A DNA stretch of 64,000 bases, taken from contig JAPTYO010000026.1 in NCBI GenBank assembly GCA_036873135.1, forward strand, positions 3,266,001 through 3,330,000, given 5' to 3'. Numbering within the stretch: position 1 is the stretch's first letter; every line of letters begins with the position of its first letter. Source of the stretch: Clarkia xantiana subsp. parviflora (Eukaryota > Streptophyta > Magnoliopsida > Myrtales > Onagraceae). Below the pieces are notes generated by a model. That model had not been told where the DNA came from. It saw nothing but the letters and a program-made list of their open reading frames with translations, and made no database searches. The position numbers were made by a program, and so were the translations under genes. This document shows positions 1 to 11,266 of this stretch, piece by piece.

Positions 1-121
1 GCCGGTCGCACGACAAATCTCGTATGAACTATTCAGAGTATGGACTGGATCAAAGATCAAATGTTGATGTGTTGGTCGACAACATATTAATAGAAACCCT
101 CCCATTCCGGCGAGTGGGAGC
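1..121 (+). mobile_element. 3' internal end of a Cop-1 copia element, with polypurine tract
   Basis: This piece matches the stretch just before the 3' LTR at 34620-34745 and at 1850-1966. It ends in the purine-rich tract gagtgggag directly before an LTR start, the usual plus-strand primer position. Only the end of the element is in the window. The short open frame here is not a gene. Confidence 0.75.
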
Positions 122-668
122 TGTTAGCATTTGGATAATGGGCCGCCGTAATTGGGAGCCCATTAATTATAGATTGTTACCTAAGAAATTGGGTAATGTC
201 ACATTAGGGATTTTGGGCTAGGCCTAAAATCCCAATTGACATGAGAGGCCCAAAATTAGGCCTCCCTTCTCTAGCATGGCCGACCGAAGTATGCTTTAGG
301 GCAAAGTGGACTTTTTTTCCACTTTGCTCCTCTTATAAATAGAGAGTATTAGGATTAATTTAGGGTTAATCCCTTTCATCCTTTGTGTTAAGAAAAAAAT
401 AAAACCCTCCTCCCTATTACTTAATAGTTTCGACCGAACCTATATAAAGCCAAGGAGGTGCCAAATTGTGTCAAGCAATTTACTCCATTGATCCATCCCC
501 GTGAAGAATCGACTGGGGGTTTGCTGTGGAGCATAATTTGGTAGGGCTTCTCTAACAAGAACCTCTACGGGAACCGTCCGGCGGATCGAGAACTCCCCTC
601 AAGCGATCCAAGGTTACCAAGAACGTATATTGTTTTGTTTTCGTTGTATTTAGCCCCGTAAACCTACA
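122..668 (+). repeat. Cop-1 copia LTR
   Basis: The LTR starts TGTTAGCATTTGG after a polypurine tract and ends ...CCTACA, giving TG...CA ends and 547 bp. A TATA box (TATAAAT, 334-340) follows the motif CTTTGCTCC shared with the other Cop-1 LTRs at 1967, 2524, 34746 and, reversed, 36761-37349 and 62204-62804. It is followed directly by the pol end of another Cop-1 copy, so recombination or a nested insertion joined the two. Confidence 0.8.
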
Positions 669-1966
669 TAAGTACCATAGCAGGACGAAACACATATATA
701 TAAAATACAATTATGCTAAGAATATGGTTGTGGAAAAATTAATCACATTGGAAAACTTGTCCACTGAAAGTATAATGGCAGATCCATTACCAAACATTTA
801 TGCAGGGATGTTTTCGAAAAGCATGTGATAATGCTATGACTACGTAGGGTTTAAGTGGCTTGTATTTTGATGATAACATTTTGAGATTGATAGAAATATT
901 TGAATAAAATGTATCACATTTTTATTTTGTGATTTAAACGACGTCATAATGTTTGAATTACATCAGATTTTTACGGTCTATAAACTAGTCGTAGGAGGGA
1001 CAACCTCTAGAATAAAATAATTTCGATTGTGAGCCAAGCCTCGTCACACAAGCTCGGCCGTCCTGACGGAGAGAAGGACCTCTACCATATCAAGACCAGT
1101 TACGAACCACAGTGGCAAACCTGGTTAAGCAGAACAATCATTTGGTTTCGGGGTAACACGACATTATCCAAGTTTTGCAAATCGCCATGACAAACTTTTT
1201 TCGTCAGTTAACCACATTCTGGGCCAGATGACAAATCTGTGATAGCATGTGACATTTCCCACTCCAGGATAAATTTCAGGTTATGCTATCGACTCGCGCT
1301 TCATACTTCGTGTGCTATGTTCGACCACGGGGTTAGGCTCGGTTGTATTAGACAGAACCCACGAGATTCGGATGAGCACAAACTTCTTCACCTTGCGCGT
1401 GTGACTGATCCCATATGCTTTATGAAGAAGCATCCAATGTATCCTCACCGACTCAGAACTCATACCTAAGGTCAAGCTCAATGTTCGCTTCTGGGCGTAC
1501 GAGCGTAGTGCTGAACAAATGGGAAAAGTGACCAAGTCTTTGGAAACCGGTTGTGTTTTCACTAAGGGTATGAGTGATGGGGATGTTCATGTACACCTGT
1601 AATTCTCCGACTCTTGTATTCACTAGGTGGCCACCAGCCTGATATTAGTTGAAGGTTTTGAATACTTGCACGGATGCCTTGAAGGAGTATTCCTATGTTG
1701 AAACTGGGTAATTGGAGAATGACAGTTGGACTAGGATACGGCCCAGCACAATATTGTTTTCACATGTTGATTAAAGATAGGGAATCAATGTTCTGCAGGC
1801 GCTACAACACTCCTAAGGGATGAGTAGCATGATGCCCATCGTGTCCTCCGGTCGCACGGAAAACCTCGTATGAACTATTCCAAAGCAGGGCTGGACTGAA
1901 GACAAATGTTGATGTGTTGGTCGATGATATATTAATAGGCACCCTCCCTTTCCGACGAGTGGGAGC
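669..1966 (+). pseudogene. Cop-1 3' fragment: end of RNase H, then 3' untranslated region
   Basis: About 670-860 aligns with the last pol codons of the Cop-1 copy at 33440-33620. Both read through a degenerate RNase H end, with the typical motif for ADPLTK in the intact family, and both end near GTAGGGTTTAA. The remaining 1.1 kb is the conserved Cop-1 3' region, also present at 33621-34745 and reversed at 40630-41050. A polypurine tract (about 1955-1966) precedes the next LTR. The pol piece is truncated and interrupted. Confidence 0.75.
1281..1562 (-). other. antisense open frame in Cop-1 3' region, copy 1
   Basis: This is a minus-strand open frame of 93 codons. Its translation aligns along almost its whole length with the antisense frame at 34018-34392. 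Shared segments include KRTLSLTLGMSSES, TQPVSKD and a C-terminal TRSMK. A third copy can be read on the plus strand at about 40628-40890 inside the reverse Cop-1E element. I know no protein family for it. It may be a real antisense product or a by-product of nucleotide conservation in the 3' region. Confidence 0.4.
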
Positions 1967-2523
1967 TGTTAGCATTTGGAGATTGGGCCAACGTAATAAG
2001 GAGACCATTAACCATTAATATGAGTCTGTTACCTAAAACAATTGGGTAATGTCACATTAGGGATTTTGGGCTAGGCCTAAAATCCCAATAGACATTAGAG
2101 GCCCAAAATTGGGCCTCCCTCATATCTATGGCCGGCCAAATTACTTAGAGGGCAAACTGGACTTTTGTCGACTTTGCTCCTCTTATAAATAGAGAGGTGT
2201 TAAGGATTTATTAAGTGCTAATCTCCTCTTCCTATCTGGTGAGATAAAAGAAATCCCTCCTCCCTATAAAAACCTACTTCGGCCGAAACTACAAACTCCC
2301 TAGGAGGTGCCAAATTATGTCAAGCAATTTACTCCAGTGACCCATCCCAGATAAAGAATCGACAAAGGCTCTGCTGTGGAGCATAATCCGCGTAGGGCTT
2401 CCTTAACCAGAACCTCTATGGGAAGCATCCAGCGGATCGATAAATCTCCTCTGTGATCTTGGGACTACGGAAGCATTATAGGTATGTGCACTATCTTCCA
2501 CTGTGTATTAGTTACCATGCACG
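1967..2523 (+). repeat. Cop-1 LTR, 3' truncated
   Basis: It starts TGTTAGCATTTGGAG after the tract gacgagtgggagc and has a TATA box at 2184-2190. The final 45 bp or so, ending in the usual CCCCGTA..CAACA, are missing. The copy abuts the next LTR at 2523/2524, giving a direct LTR-LTR junction. It is the 3' LTR of the fragment at 669-1966. Confidence 0.75.
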
Positions 2524-3139
2524 TGTTAGCATTGTAAGCATATGGTGATGGGCGCCGTAATTGGTAGCCCATAATATGTATAGTTTACCTAAGGAAATTA
2601 GGTACATGTAACACTAGGGTAATTGGGCTAGACCCAAATCCCAATTGACATGAGAGGCCCAAAAATATGGGCCTCCCTTATACATGGCCGGCCGAAACTT
2701 GTAGGAAGGGAAAAGTGGAATTTTGTCCACTTTGCTCCTCCTATAAATACATGGTGCTAGGGGATTTTTAGGGTTAATCACTATTTCCTCATTAGAGTGT
2801 TTTAGAGAGAAAAACCCTCCACCCCACACATAAGGGTTTCGGCCGAACCACTCACATCAACACCAAGGGTGTGCCAATTTGCCCTCGAGCAAACACTCCG
2901 GAGATCTGTCCCCTTGGCAAGAAACGATCAGAGGCAATGCTGTGGAGCTTATACCGCGTAGGGTTTCTTTAACAAGAACCTCTATGGGTTCCGACCGGAG
3001 GATCGTGAACTCCCTCATGTGAAGATCTGGGTCTACGGAGAACTGTAAAGGTATGTGCGAATCTTCCGCTGCGTAATTTTGATTACTAGCATGTACCATG
3101 TTTTAAGTTTCCGTAGTGACTACTCCCCGTAATCTAACA
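2524..3139 (+). repeat. 5' LTR of Cop-1C
   Basis: This 616-bp LTR starts TGTTAGCATTGTAAGC and ends ATCTAACA. It has a TATA box (TATAAAT, 2742-2748). It is followed after one base by the primer-binding site, which marks it as the 5' LTR. Confidence 0.85.
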
Positions 3140-3140
3140 C

Positions 3141-3153
3141 TGGTATCAGAGCC
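3141..3153 (+). promoter_or_regulatory. primer-binding site, initiator tRNA-Met type
   Basis: TGGTATCAGAGCC is complementary to the 3' end of plant initiator tRNA-Met, the standard primer of Ty1/copia elements. It follows the LTR end by one base. Confidence 0.9.
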
Positions 3154-3157
3154 TGTG

Positions 3158-3217
3158 TGTTGGATATCTGTCCAATTCAGGTTCATATTTATGTTTCAGA
3201 CCTCGCAAACTATAGAG
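3158..3217 (+). repeat. first 60 bp of the Tat-2 5' LTR
   Basis: This matches the start of the 3' LTR at 26466 almost base for base up to CCTCGCAAAC and then stops matching. The LTR resumes at 17348. About 445 bp of LTR present at 26526-26970 are absent from the 5' copy. Confidence 0.85.
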
Positions 3218-3345
3218 TATATAAGTTGATATGCTCACATTGCATCTTGTTACTTACACTTGCATTTACTTCCATCATGTCATTAGATGATTGTATAAGG
3301 CTATTATATGGTGCATATATCATGTAGTACATGTTACATGGTATA
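3218..3345. other. orphan AT-rich 128-bp piece
   Basis: This segment lies between the broken Tat-2 LTR and the start of Cop-2. It matches nothing else that I recognise in the window and has no coding potential. It could be the end of another element, or filler DNA from the deletion that removed part of the LTR. Confidence 0.35.
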
Positions 3346-3350
3346 TGTAC

Positions 3351-4113
3351 TGATGGGTTCCGATGTAATCGTTAGCCCCGTTAACAGCCAATTGACGGCG
3401 AGTAGGTCCAGTGGGCCTCGTGAAAAGCCTGGAAGGCCCAGAGGCCCAGTATAAAGGGTCTCAACTTTAGCGGTCCCGATGTACGAGCTGAATGCTCCCG
3501 ACAAGAAGCCTCCGAGTAGGCCCCGATATGCCTTAGTAAAGGCCCCGATAATAAAGCCCCGCAGAGGCTGGACCTGTCCCGCAGAGACTGAAGGTCCTGG
3601 GTGGTGATCTAGAATGAGACAACTCTGGAGTCTCCGACAGGAGTCGGGACTTGTGAATCAGAGGAGATAAAGACCGAGAAACCCGCCTACTAGATATAGT
3701 AGTGGGAGACGGTTAGAGATAGAGATAAACCCCCCGAAATACGCAGGGCGTGCCCGAGATACACGGAGTATGGGTAAGATACGCGGAGCGTGGGGCGAGA
3801 TATATGGAATCCCAACCGAGATATGCGGAATCGTCGCGAGATACACGGAATCATGGGTAAAACTGCCAGGCGCAGTAATAGGTAATTGAGTAACTTCCCC
3901 TCCTATATAAAGAAGGAAGTTACCTCAGAAAACCATCATCTAATACGAACTTAGACTTTTGCTTACCCCCCCATTGATCACTATACTCATTTAAGCATCG
4001 GAGAGGGATTCTGGGTCACCACCCAGGTCATCCCCTTTTGCAGGATTACGCGGAGTCCAGGAGTCCAGAGCTTTCCGTCAAGGACATAACGGAGCTTCGC
4101 CCGTGATCCAACA
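3351..4113 (+). repeat. 5' LTR of Tat-1A
   Basis: It starts TGATGGGTTCCGATG and ends GATCCAACA. A TATA box (TATATAAAG) lies at about 3904-3912. Imperfect repeats of the type gagatacgcggagcgtg lie upstream of it in U3 (about 3735-3860). Confidence 0.93.
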
Positions 4114-4131
4114 TTGGCGCCGTCTGTGGGA
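4114..4131 (+). promoter_or_regulatory. primer-binding site of Tat-1A
   Basis: TTGGCGCCGTCTGTGGGA begins directly after the LTR end. The same motif follows the Tat-1B LTR at 45950. Degenerate forms occur in Tat-1M, Tat-2 (CTTGGCGCCGTCAGCG) and, reversed, in Gyp-3. I did not assign the tRNA. Confidence 0.8.
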
Positions 4132-4167
4132 AACTTACAAAAAGTCAAGATAGTTTCTACCAGATCA

Positions 4168-5380
4168 ATGGCCGGTGGTGGCAAGAAGAAGCAAGTTCAG
4201 GCTGGCAGTTCTCGTCCCGCAGGAACTGTGAATTCCCCGTTGCCGGAACGTGTTGCTGAACAAGGTGAGAACCCCGCTCTTTCCCAGACAGGGGGGCAGG
4301 GTGATGGCTATGAGGTCTCAATCCGAGACACAGAGAGGAATAGGCAGGATGTCCCGCGTAGGGAGGAAGATGAGGCTCCCCCAAACCCGGTGGGCCATGG
4401 AGGAGAAGGAGTCCCGCGAAGGGAAGAAGGGTCTTCTTCGAACTCGGAGTTGGCCAAGGCAGTAGCAGACGCTATGCCCATGTTCTTGGCCGCCATGGAG
4501 GCCTTGCTGGACAAAAGAGAGGCCGCTAAGAGGGCGGAGGAGGTGCCTCCGCGAGAAGAGTTACCACCACCCCCACCGAGGGTGGACCCAGAGGAACAGG
4601 AGGTTCCGCCCAGGAGCAAGGGTAAGGAACCAGCACACCCGGAGAAGTTCATGGTCGACGGCCCAGGTCCGGTGCAAAATAGGACCATTCCCCTGAATGG
4701 CCCCATCACCCCCGATCAGGTGGTGAAGATCGTTAGCATCTGCATGGGTGATCAGAAGCAGATGACATCGGAGTTAAGGGATCGGTCCAGCCATCCTTTC
4801 GTGCCGCGGCTGATAGATACCGTCGCCCCGCCCGGGCTAGGTATTCCGACCATCAAGGAGTATGATGGTGAAGGGGACCCAGTTCGCCATGTGCAGAGGC
4901 ATGTCCAGGCCTATATGGGACGAACATCGAACGATGACCTCATATGCTCATTGTTCCCGATAACCCTGGGAGAAAGGGCCATGACTTGGTTCTTCAGCAT
5001 CCCGCTAGGATGCATCACGTGCTGGGCGGATATGCACGATCGCTTCATCAAGCAGTACCAAGGTCGGAGGCGTCTTCTGAAGAGTGTGAGGTCCTTGACC
5101 CAGGTGGTGCAGAGACCCGATGAATCGTTGGCATACTACTATCAGCGATTCACTGCTAGTGCCGCGGAGATCGATGAAGAAATCTCGGAGGGAGAGACAA
5201 TCCGTACTTTCCTGCGGAACTTGAGCGCTCCGTATGGCTCCGATCTGATGCACAGCGTAGCCGCGAAGGCCGTGTGGAGTATGGAGGCCCTGCAAGTGAG
5301 GGTGAAACAGCAAATCGACGTCCAGGAGTCGAAGATTGCTGCTGGAGAGATCGATCCTTCGAAATCGGGGAGAGGAAGCC
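4168..5380 (+). pseudogene. gag: Tat-1A gag, frameshifted
   Basis: The frame opens at the ATG at 4168 (MAGGGKKKQ); an earlier in-frame TTG lies in the primer site and is unlikely to be used. A charged, proline-rich N-terminal third is followed by the retrotransposon gag domain (about 4660-5340), with PITPDQVVKI, HPFVPRL, TIKEYDGEGDP and MHDRFIKQYQGRRRLL as anchors. Near 5365-5380 a single-base change relative to Tat-1B shifts the frame, so the rest of gag continues in another frame. Gag would form the particle. The two sister copies have the same layout. Confidence 0.9.
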
Positions 5381-6485
5381 ATCGTCCAAGCTTTCGGATG
5401 ATCGCAAACGGAGCGACAAGTCGGAAGGAAGCAGGATCCGTGGCCGTCCCGATAAAAGAGAAGACAAACGTCCTCCGAGGAAGGACAACCGAGAAGGCCG
5501 GGCTGTTCCCATCAATAGCTCGATGACTTCTGTGTTAGCCGTGATGGACAGACAGGGTCTCGCTCGATACCCCCCGAGGAAAGAAGGCGAATTCCTAGGA
5601 GGCCGCCCTGACCGTTACTGTCGCTACCATCAGGCCAATGGTCACGACACCGAAAACTGTCGGGAGTTGAAGAAGAAAATTGAGAAGCTGATCCAGAAGG
5701 GGAAGCTAAAAGAATTCGTCGGAAAGGGGCGGTGCCGATCCCGTTCCAGAAGTCGGTCACGATCCCGCTCCAAGTCCCGCGACCAATCCCCGAAGAAGAA
5801 AAAGATTGAGCAAGAAGCTTCAGGCTCAGGTGCCCGTAGGGAGAGGCGCGGAACTATCAACGTCATCCACGGAGGGATGGCAGCGGGAGGTGATACCTCC
5901 GCTTCCCGGGAGGTATTAGGCAAAAGGTCCCGGTCGTGGACTCTGAAGGAGGAAATGGTAATTTCTTTTTCGGCGGAGGATCTAGTAGGCATGGAGAGCC
6001 CTCACGACGACGCCTTAGTCGTGACCTTAGACGTAGACGGATTCGAGATGAAGCGGATCCTGATAGACGGAGGGAGTTCCTCCGATAATCTTTTCATGGA
6101 CGCTCTGGAAGCCATGGGAAAGACGAAGAAGGACCTCACACAGGTGGACTTCCCGATGGTGGGATTCTCTGGTTCCACCTCTTACCCGCTGAGAATGATT
6201 ACCTTACCGGTGGAGTTTGGTAGTGGCTGGAAGATGGAGAAGCGAAATGTGGATTTCGTTGTCGTGGAGTCTGCGGGGGCATACAACGCCATTATCGGGA
6301 GGACCATTATCAACCCTCTCATGGCAGTCGCCTCGACGGTCCACCAGAAGATGAAGTTCCCGACTGACAATGGGGTTGGAGAGGTCAAGGGTAACCAAGT
6401 GGCATCGCGGAAATGCTACGTTAACGCCACTCGACGGAGAAGGAGGGAGGCCATGACTGTCCTTCAGACTGATGCCGATCCTTGA
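5376..6485 (+). pseudogene. gag-pr: Tat-1A gag C-terminus and protease
   Basis: The second frame carries a cysteine/histidine knuckle (YCRYHQANGHDTENC, about 5615-5660). An arginine-serine dipeptide run (about 5730-5785) and a lysine patch follow. The retropepsin-like protease has the motif ILIDGGSSSD (about 6055-6090), where other proteases of this lineage have VDGG or IDGG. The frame ends at a TGA (6483-6485) where Tat-1B has AGA. A one-base loss a few bases later shifts into the pol frame. The RS run recurs in Tat-1M and Tat-1B. Confidence 0.88.
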
Positions 6486-8824
6486 GAGGAGTAGGGCGTC
6501 CCGCCCCCATGGAGGATTTGAAGGAAGTTGAAATCGATGGGCCTCAGAGGAAGGTGAAGATCGGATCTGCTCTGTCGGAGGAAAGAGCCAAAGAGTTGAT
6601 CGAGCTCCTGAAGGAGTTTAAGGAGCTGTTTGCCTGGTCCCCGAGTGATATGCCAGGAATCAGCCCCGACGTGATAGTGCACAAGCTGAAGATAGACCCC
6701 GCGATCAAGCCTATCGCGTAGAGAAGGCGTCCGATGGGCGCAGACAAGAGGATCGCGATCCAGCAAGAGGTGGGCAGACTGCTCGATGCAGGATTCATTA
6801 AGGAGCTCCGATTCCAAACTTGGGTGGCTAACCCAGTCCTGGTGCGAAAGAGTAATGGGAAGTGGCGGATGTGTGTCGATTTCCGCGACTTGAACAAGGC
6901 TTGCCCGAAGGACTGCTACCCGCTCCCGAGGATTGACCAGTTTGTGGATGCCACATCGGGACACGAGCTGCTGAGCTTCATGGATGCCGTTTCCGGGTAC
7001 AACCAGATCAAGATGGCAAAGGAGGATGCCCCCCATACGGCTTTCTATGCCGACAGTGACGTCTACCATTACGACGTGATGCCCTTCGGATTGATCAATG
7101 CCGGAGCCACTTACCAGCGAATGGTGAACAAGTTGTTCGGAGACATGTTGGGGAAAACCATGGAGGCATATGTGGATGACATGCTGGTGAAGTCTCGACA
7201 GGCAGGAGACCATGTCCAGAACTTGGCGGCAGCATTTGAGCGGATGAAGTTCCATCAGGTTCGGCTGAACCCCGACAAATGTGCTGTTGGGGTGAACTCG
7301 GGGAAGTTCCTAGGGTTCATGGTGAGCCAGAGAGGAATCGAGGTGAACCCCGAGAAGCTGCGAGCAATCGAGGAGATGCAGTCCCCGAAGACTCATCGGG
7401 AGGTCCAGGTGCTGAATGGCCGGTTGGCGGCAATGAATCGCTTCCTATCCAAGGCAAGTGACCGAGCTATGCCATTTTTTGATGTGCTGAGGGCCAACAA
7501 GAAGTTCGAATGGACCGACAAGTGTGAGGGGGCGTTCCAGGCACTCAAGCAGCACCTCCGTACCCTTCCGCCGTTGGCGAAACCAGTTCCAGGCGAGCCG
7601 CTTTATCTCTATTTGGCTGTTTTCGATGTGGCTGTTAGTTCTGTTTTGATTAAAATTGTCAAGGGCAACCAAGTGCCTGTTTATTATGTAAGCAAGGCGT
7701 TTGCCAAGTCTGAAATAAACTATCCCGCCATTGAGAAGTATCTCTTCGCGTTGATTATTGCCGCTCGAAAGCGACGGCCTTACTTCCATGCCCATGAAGT
7801 CACGGTATTGACTAATCAGCCCCTGAAACACTTTTTGAACCGACCGGAGGCGTCGGGGAGATTGGTAAAATGGGCCATCGAGCTGACGGAGTTCCGTATT
7901 CATTTCGCTCCGAGAACCGCTATTAAGGGCCAGGCATTGGCAGATTTTATAGCTGAGTCTACGGCACCCGATCTGGAAGTAACGGGTCCCGCAGAGGGGG
8001 CAACCAATGAAGAAGTCCCGACAATAGAACAACAGTCAGAACAGCCAAATGAGGAGAACACCTGGGAGATGTACACTGATGGTTCATCGAGTGTAGAAGG
8101 CTCGGGGGCAGGATTCGTATTGATACCGCCCGGCGGAGGCGAGCCCCTACGATATGCCTTGGCGTTGACATTCAAAGCCACCAATAACGAAGCGGAGTAC
8201 GAGGCTCTCATGACAGGCCTCAAGATTTCCAAGGGTACGGGGGTCGATCATTTAAAGGTGAAGTGTGATGCCAGCTTGGTTGTAAACCAAGTCCAGGGGA
8301 ATTATGAAGCCAAGAGCCCGACAATGAAGAAATATTTGCACGAGGTGCAGACTTTGAAGGGAAGCTTCAAAAGCTTTGACATCGAGGCAATCCCGAGGGA
8401 AGAGAACGCGGAAGCAGATGCCTTGAGCAAGTTCGCTCTGGGAGTAGCCCCCGAGGAGAATCGAAAGGTACATTTCCTAGAAAAGGTAATTATCTCAAAC
8501 ATTGATCCGGCGGAGATCTGTACTATTGAGACAGGATCGAAGGAAGAGGAGAAGCCCACTTGGATGACCCCGATGGTCACGTACCTGACTACGGGGGTAC
8601 TCCCCGATGACAAGGTGGCAGCTGTCAGGTTGCGTCGGATTGTGGACAATTACGCGATGGTGGATAACCAATTGTACAAAAAAGGGTATGTAAAGCCTTT
8701 TCTAAAATGCGTGGCGGAACCTGACACGAATCGGATCCTGAGAGAGCTACACGAGGGAGTCGTGGCTTGTCATGAAGGGGCACGATCTCTAGTAAGGAAG
8801 GCGTTGAACTTGGGCTACTTTTAG
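6482..8824 (+). pseudogene. pol: Tat-1A reverse transcriptase and dual RNase H
   Basis: The linker and the RT start (KELFAWSPSDMPGISPD) are followed by an in-frame TAG at 6719-6721, where Tat-1B has CAA. RT continues with FRDLNKACPKDCYPLPRID, MPFGLINAGATYQRMVN and the catalytic YVDD (7169-7180). A first RNase H (about 7480-7940) is followed by a second, archaeal-type RNase H (about 8060-8450) with MYTDGSS, NNEAEYEA and EADALSK. The second RNase H is the hallmark of the Tat lineage. A TAG at 8822-8824 replaces a TGG codon of Tat-1B. Confidence 0.93.
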
Positions 8825-9793
8825 CCTTCGATGAACAAGGAAGCGACAGCGATGGTCCGATCCTGTGATGCATACCAGAGGTACGCTCCAAATATCGTGG
8901 CACCCGCCACGGACTTAATGCCCATCAGGAGTGCATGGCCCTTAGCGCAATGGGGGATTGACTTGGTGGGACCTCTTCCCCAAGCGAAAGGTCAGTGCAA
9001 GTATTTACTCGTGGCTATTGACTACTTTTCAAAGTGGATAGAGGCTAAAGCATTGGCTAGAACGACGGGGCAGCAGATCCTCAAGTTCCTTCAAACTCAT
9101 ATCATATCCCGGTACGGGGTTCCTCGAGTGTTGATCAGCGACAACGGCCCTCCGTTCAATGGGGCTCAGTTGAAGGAGTACCTGGAAGAACTAAACATTG
9201 AGCATCGGACCGCTTCAGTCCGCCACGCTCAGACCAATGGCAAGGTAGAGTCAGCCAACAAGATCGTGATGGATGGCTTGAAGAAGAGAGTCTATGCCTT
9301 GCAGGGCCATTGGCTGGATGTGCTCGAGAACGTGCTGTGGGCTGTGAGAACAACACCCAAGCAATCAACAGGAGAAACTCCGTTTGGCCTGGTCTATGGC
9401 ACGGAGGCAGTCGCTCCCGTGGAAATAGCGGTGGCGTCCCACCGCGCAAAATATTACGAGCCTCTGACAAACGAGGAAATGAGACGTCTGGACTTAATCC
9501 TACTCGAGGAAAAGAGGTGGAAGGCTGATGAAGTCCAGGCCCGAATGCGTCTGGCAACAGCCCGATATTACAATCGGCGTGTCAGGTCCCGACAATTCTT
9601 CGTGGGAGAACTTGTCTGGCGGAGGAACGAGTTCGTTCATCAAGATCGGATCAACAAGCTATCGCCAAAATGGGAGGGACCTTACAAGATCGTAGGGATG
9701 CCAGCACCCAATGCATACAGGCTAGAGGACCTTGATGGCAAGACGTTGAAGCATTCCTTCAGTGGCGAACACTTGAAGAAGTATCATGTTTGA
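8825..9793 (+). pseudogene. int: Tat-1A integrase
   Basis: This is in the same frame as the preceding RT, after a nonsense codon. The zinc-binding HHCC region is damaged: Tat-1B has SCDACQR but this copy reads SCDAYQR. The catalytic core shows GIDLVGPLPQ, SDNGPPFNG and the glutamate in NGKVESANK. The C-terminal part ends LKHSFSGEHLKKYHV. No chromodomain is seen, as expected for Tat elements. The frame stops at 9791-9793. Confidence 0.92.
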
Positions 9794-10731
9794 TATTAAG
9801 CCGCCGTGAAGGACGCAAATTGTCTATCAATAAGATCCGATGTAAGCCTATTTTGAGTTATTTATGAATAAAAGAAGTTGCTTCCGATCAGATTGCTTTT
9901 AGATTTATTCTAACTGTTAGTAAGACGTCCTGAAGGACGCGACAAAAGCCTTCCGAGGTACGATAAAAGCCTTCTGAGGTATGCGTAAGTCGTCTATATG
10001 ATGCGGCCAAAAGCCTTAACGGGTATGGACAAAAGCCCTACGGGGTACACGTAAGTCGTCTATATGATGCAACCAAAAGCCTAGGTATGAAAAGGCCCTG
10101 ATGGGTCCGCGTAAGTCGTCTATATGATGCGGCCAAAAGCCTTAACGGGTACGGAAAAGCCTTAACAGGTCCGCATAAGTCGTCTATATGATGCGGCAAA
10201 AAGCCTTAAAGGGTACGACTAAGTCGTCCGGTAGAGACGCAGTAAAAGCCCTAAGGGGTGTGAAAATGGCCTTGAAAGGCAGGGACGAGAAGCCTTAAGT
10301 GGTGAAGCCCCGATAATGGACGAGAAACCCTAAGTGGTAAAGTCCCGATTTTGGACGAGAAGCCTTAAGTGGTAAAGTCCCGATAATGGACGAGAAACCT
10401 TAAGTGGTGAAGTCCCGATAATGGACGAGAAACCTTAAGTGGCGAAGTCCCGATTTTGGACGAGAAGCCTTAAGTGGTGAAGTCCCGATTTTGGACAAGA
10501 AACCTTAAACGGTAAAGTCTCGAGTAAAACGTCGGAAGGACGTATGAATTCATGTTAATGGCGCATCGGAACGTTCTGAGTAACGAATTTAAAGCCGCTT
10601 TAGATGAAGTGCAAACGAGTATCGGTGCCAAAACCGATGGAAAGAAACTATTTATATAAAGGCCAGAAGGCCAAGGAGGTTCAATACAAGAGATAAAGGA
10701 GAAAGACAACAAGGACTAAAAATACAGAACA
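9794..10731 (+). repeat. Tat-1A 3' region with two tandem arrays
   Basis: This is non-coding on the sense strand. About 9930-10225 holds diverged units containing taagtcgtctatatgatgcg and aaaagccttaacgggta. About 10270-10525 holds some seven units of about 34 bp of the type gacgagaagccttaagtgg plus tgaagtcccgata. Related but different units occupy the same place in Tat-1B (51573-52400), all sharing cttaagtgg. Confidence 0.85.
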
Positions 10732-11140
10732 TTAAGCTTGGTCCTTATTGGTGGCATCAGCAGGAGTTGGGTCCACGGAGTTGGTGGCAGAAGGCTCCAC
10801 AGGGTCAGCCGTTGGAGGAATGGCTATCGGAATCATGGGATCGAGGAGTTTCCGATGAAGAAGTAGCTCCTCTTCACTCTGAACTTGTGGTATGCATTTC
10901 CGGCCTTGAGCATCGGCCTCTTTGATGGAAATGATACATCCTTCCCGGAGAGCTGCATCATAAGCAGTGCTGAAAATTTCGTTCAGAACATAGTCGAAGT
11001 TGAAAGGCTTCCTCCCCTCGAAACCAGATCCACTATCTGAAATCAACCATTGAAAGGAATGTTAAGGTTTATTCGGAAAACTACAATCAAGCTAAGTAAA
11101 GATGAAGGCAAACGATAGAGAAGGAAACCTTACCAGACAT
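10732..11140 (-). CDS. Tat-1A antisense spliced mini-gene
   Basis: On the minus strand an ATG at 11140-11138 gives a 7-base first coding exon (11140-11134). A GT..AG intron of 97 bp (11133-11037, ending TTTCAG) follows, then exon 2 (11036-10732). Together they encode 103 residues. The protein begins MSDSGSGFEG, is acidic, and ends with a proline/aspartate-rich tail (DATNKDQA). A TATA box lies upstream at 11265-11259. There are no stops, although the sense genes of the same element are broken. It occupies the place where Tat elements such as Grande carry antisense genes. The function is unknown. Tat-1B keeps only its last few codons. Confidence 0.6.
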
Positions 11141-11258
11141 GGTAAAGTCTTGAATCACTTGAAGAGCAAAAGACATGAGGAGAAGAAACTTCGAGTTCAA
11201 AAATGGATGCACTTCCAAGGATAGAGACAGTGAAGAAGAATAGTGCCAGGGTCTTAGC

Positions 11259-11265
11259 TTTTATA
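11259..11265 (-). promoter_or_regulatory. TATA box of the Tat-1A antisense gene
   Basis: Read on the minus strand the sequence is TTGCTTATAAAAGC, about 120 bp upstream of the antisense ATG at 11140. A pyrimidine-rich leader lies between. The spacing fits a normal plant promoter and leader. The promoter role is inferred. Confidence 0.5.
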
Positions 11266-11266
11266 A

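Noticed and set aside
4308..4709. Minus-strand frame of 133 codons within Tat-1A gag
   Set aside because: It is antisense to the proline/glutamate-rich gag N-terminus. The composition reflects the opposite strand, and no splice or promoter signals fit.
6464..7255. Minus-strand frame of 263 codons opposite Tat-1A RT
   Set aside because: It mirrors the conserved RT codons. A similar mirror frame occurs opposite Tat-1B (48022-48753), as expected from RT conservation, so no gene is called.
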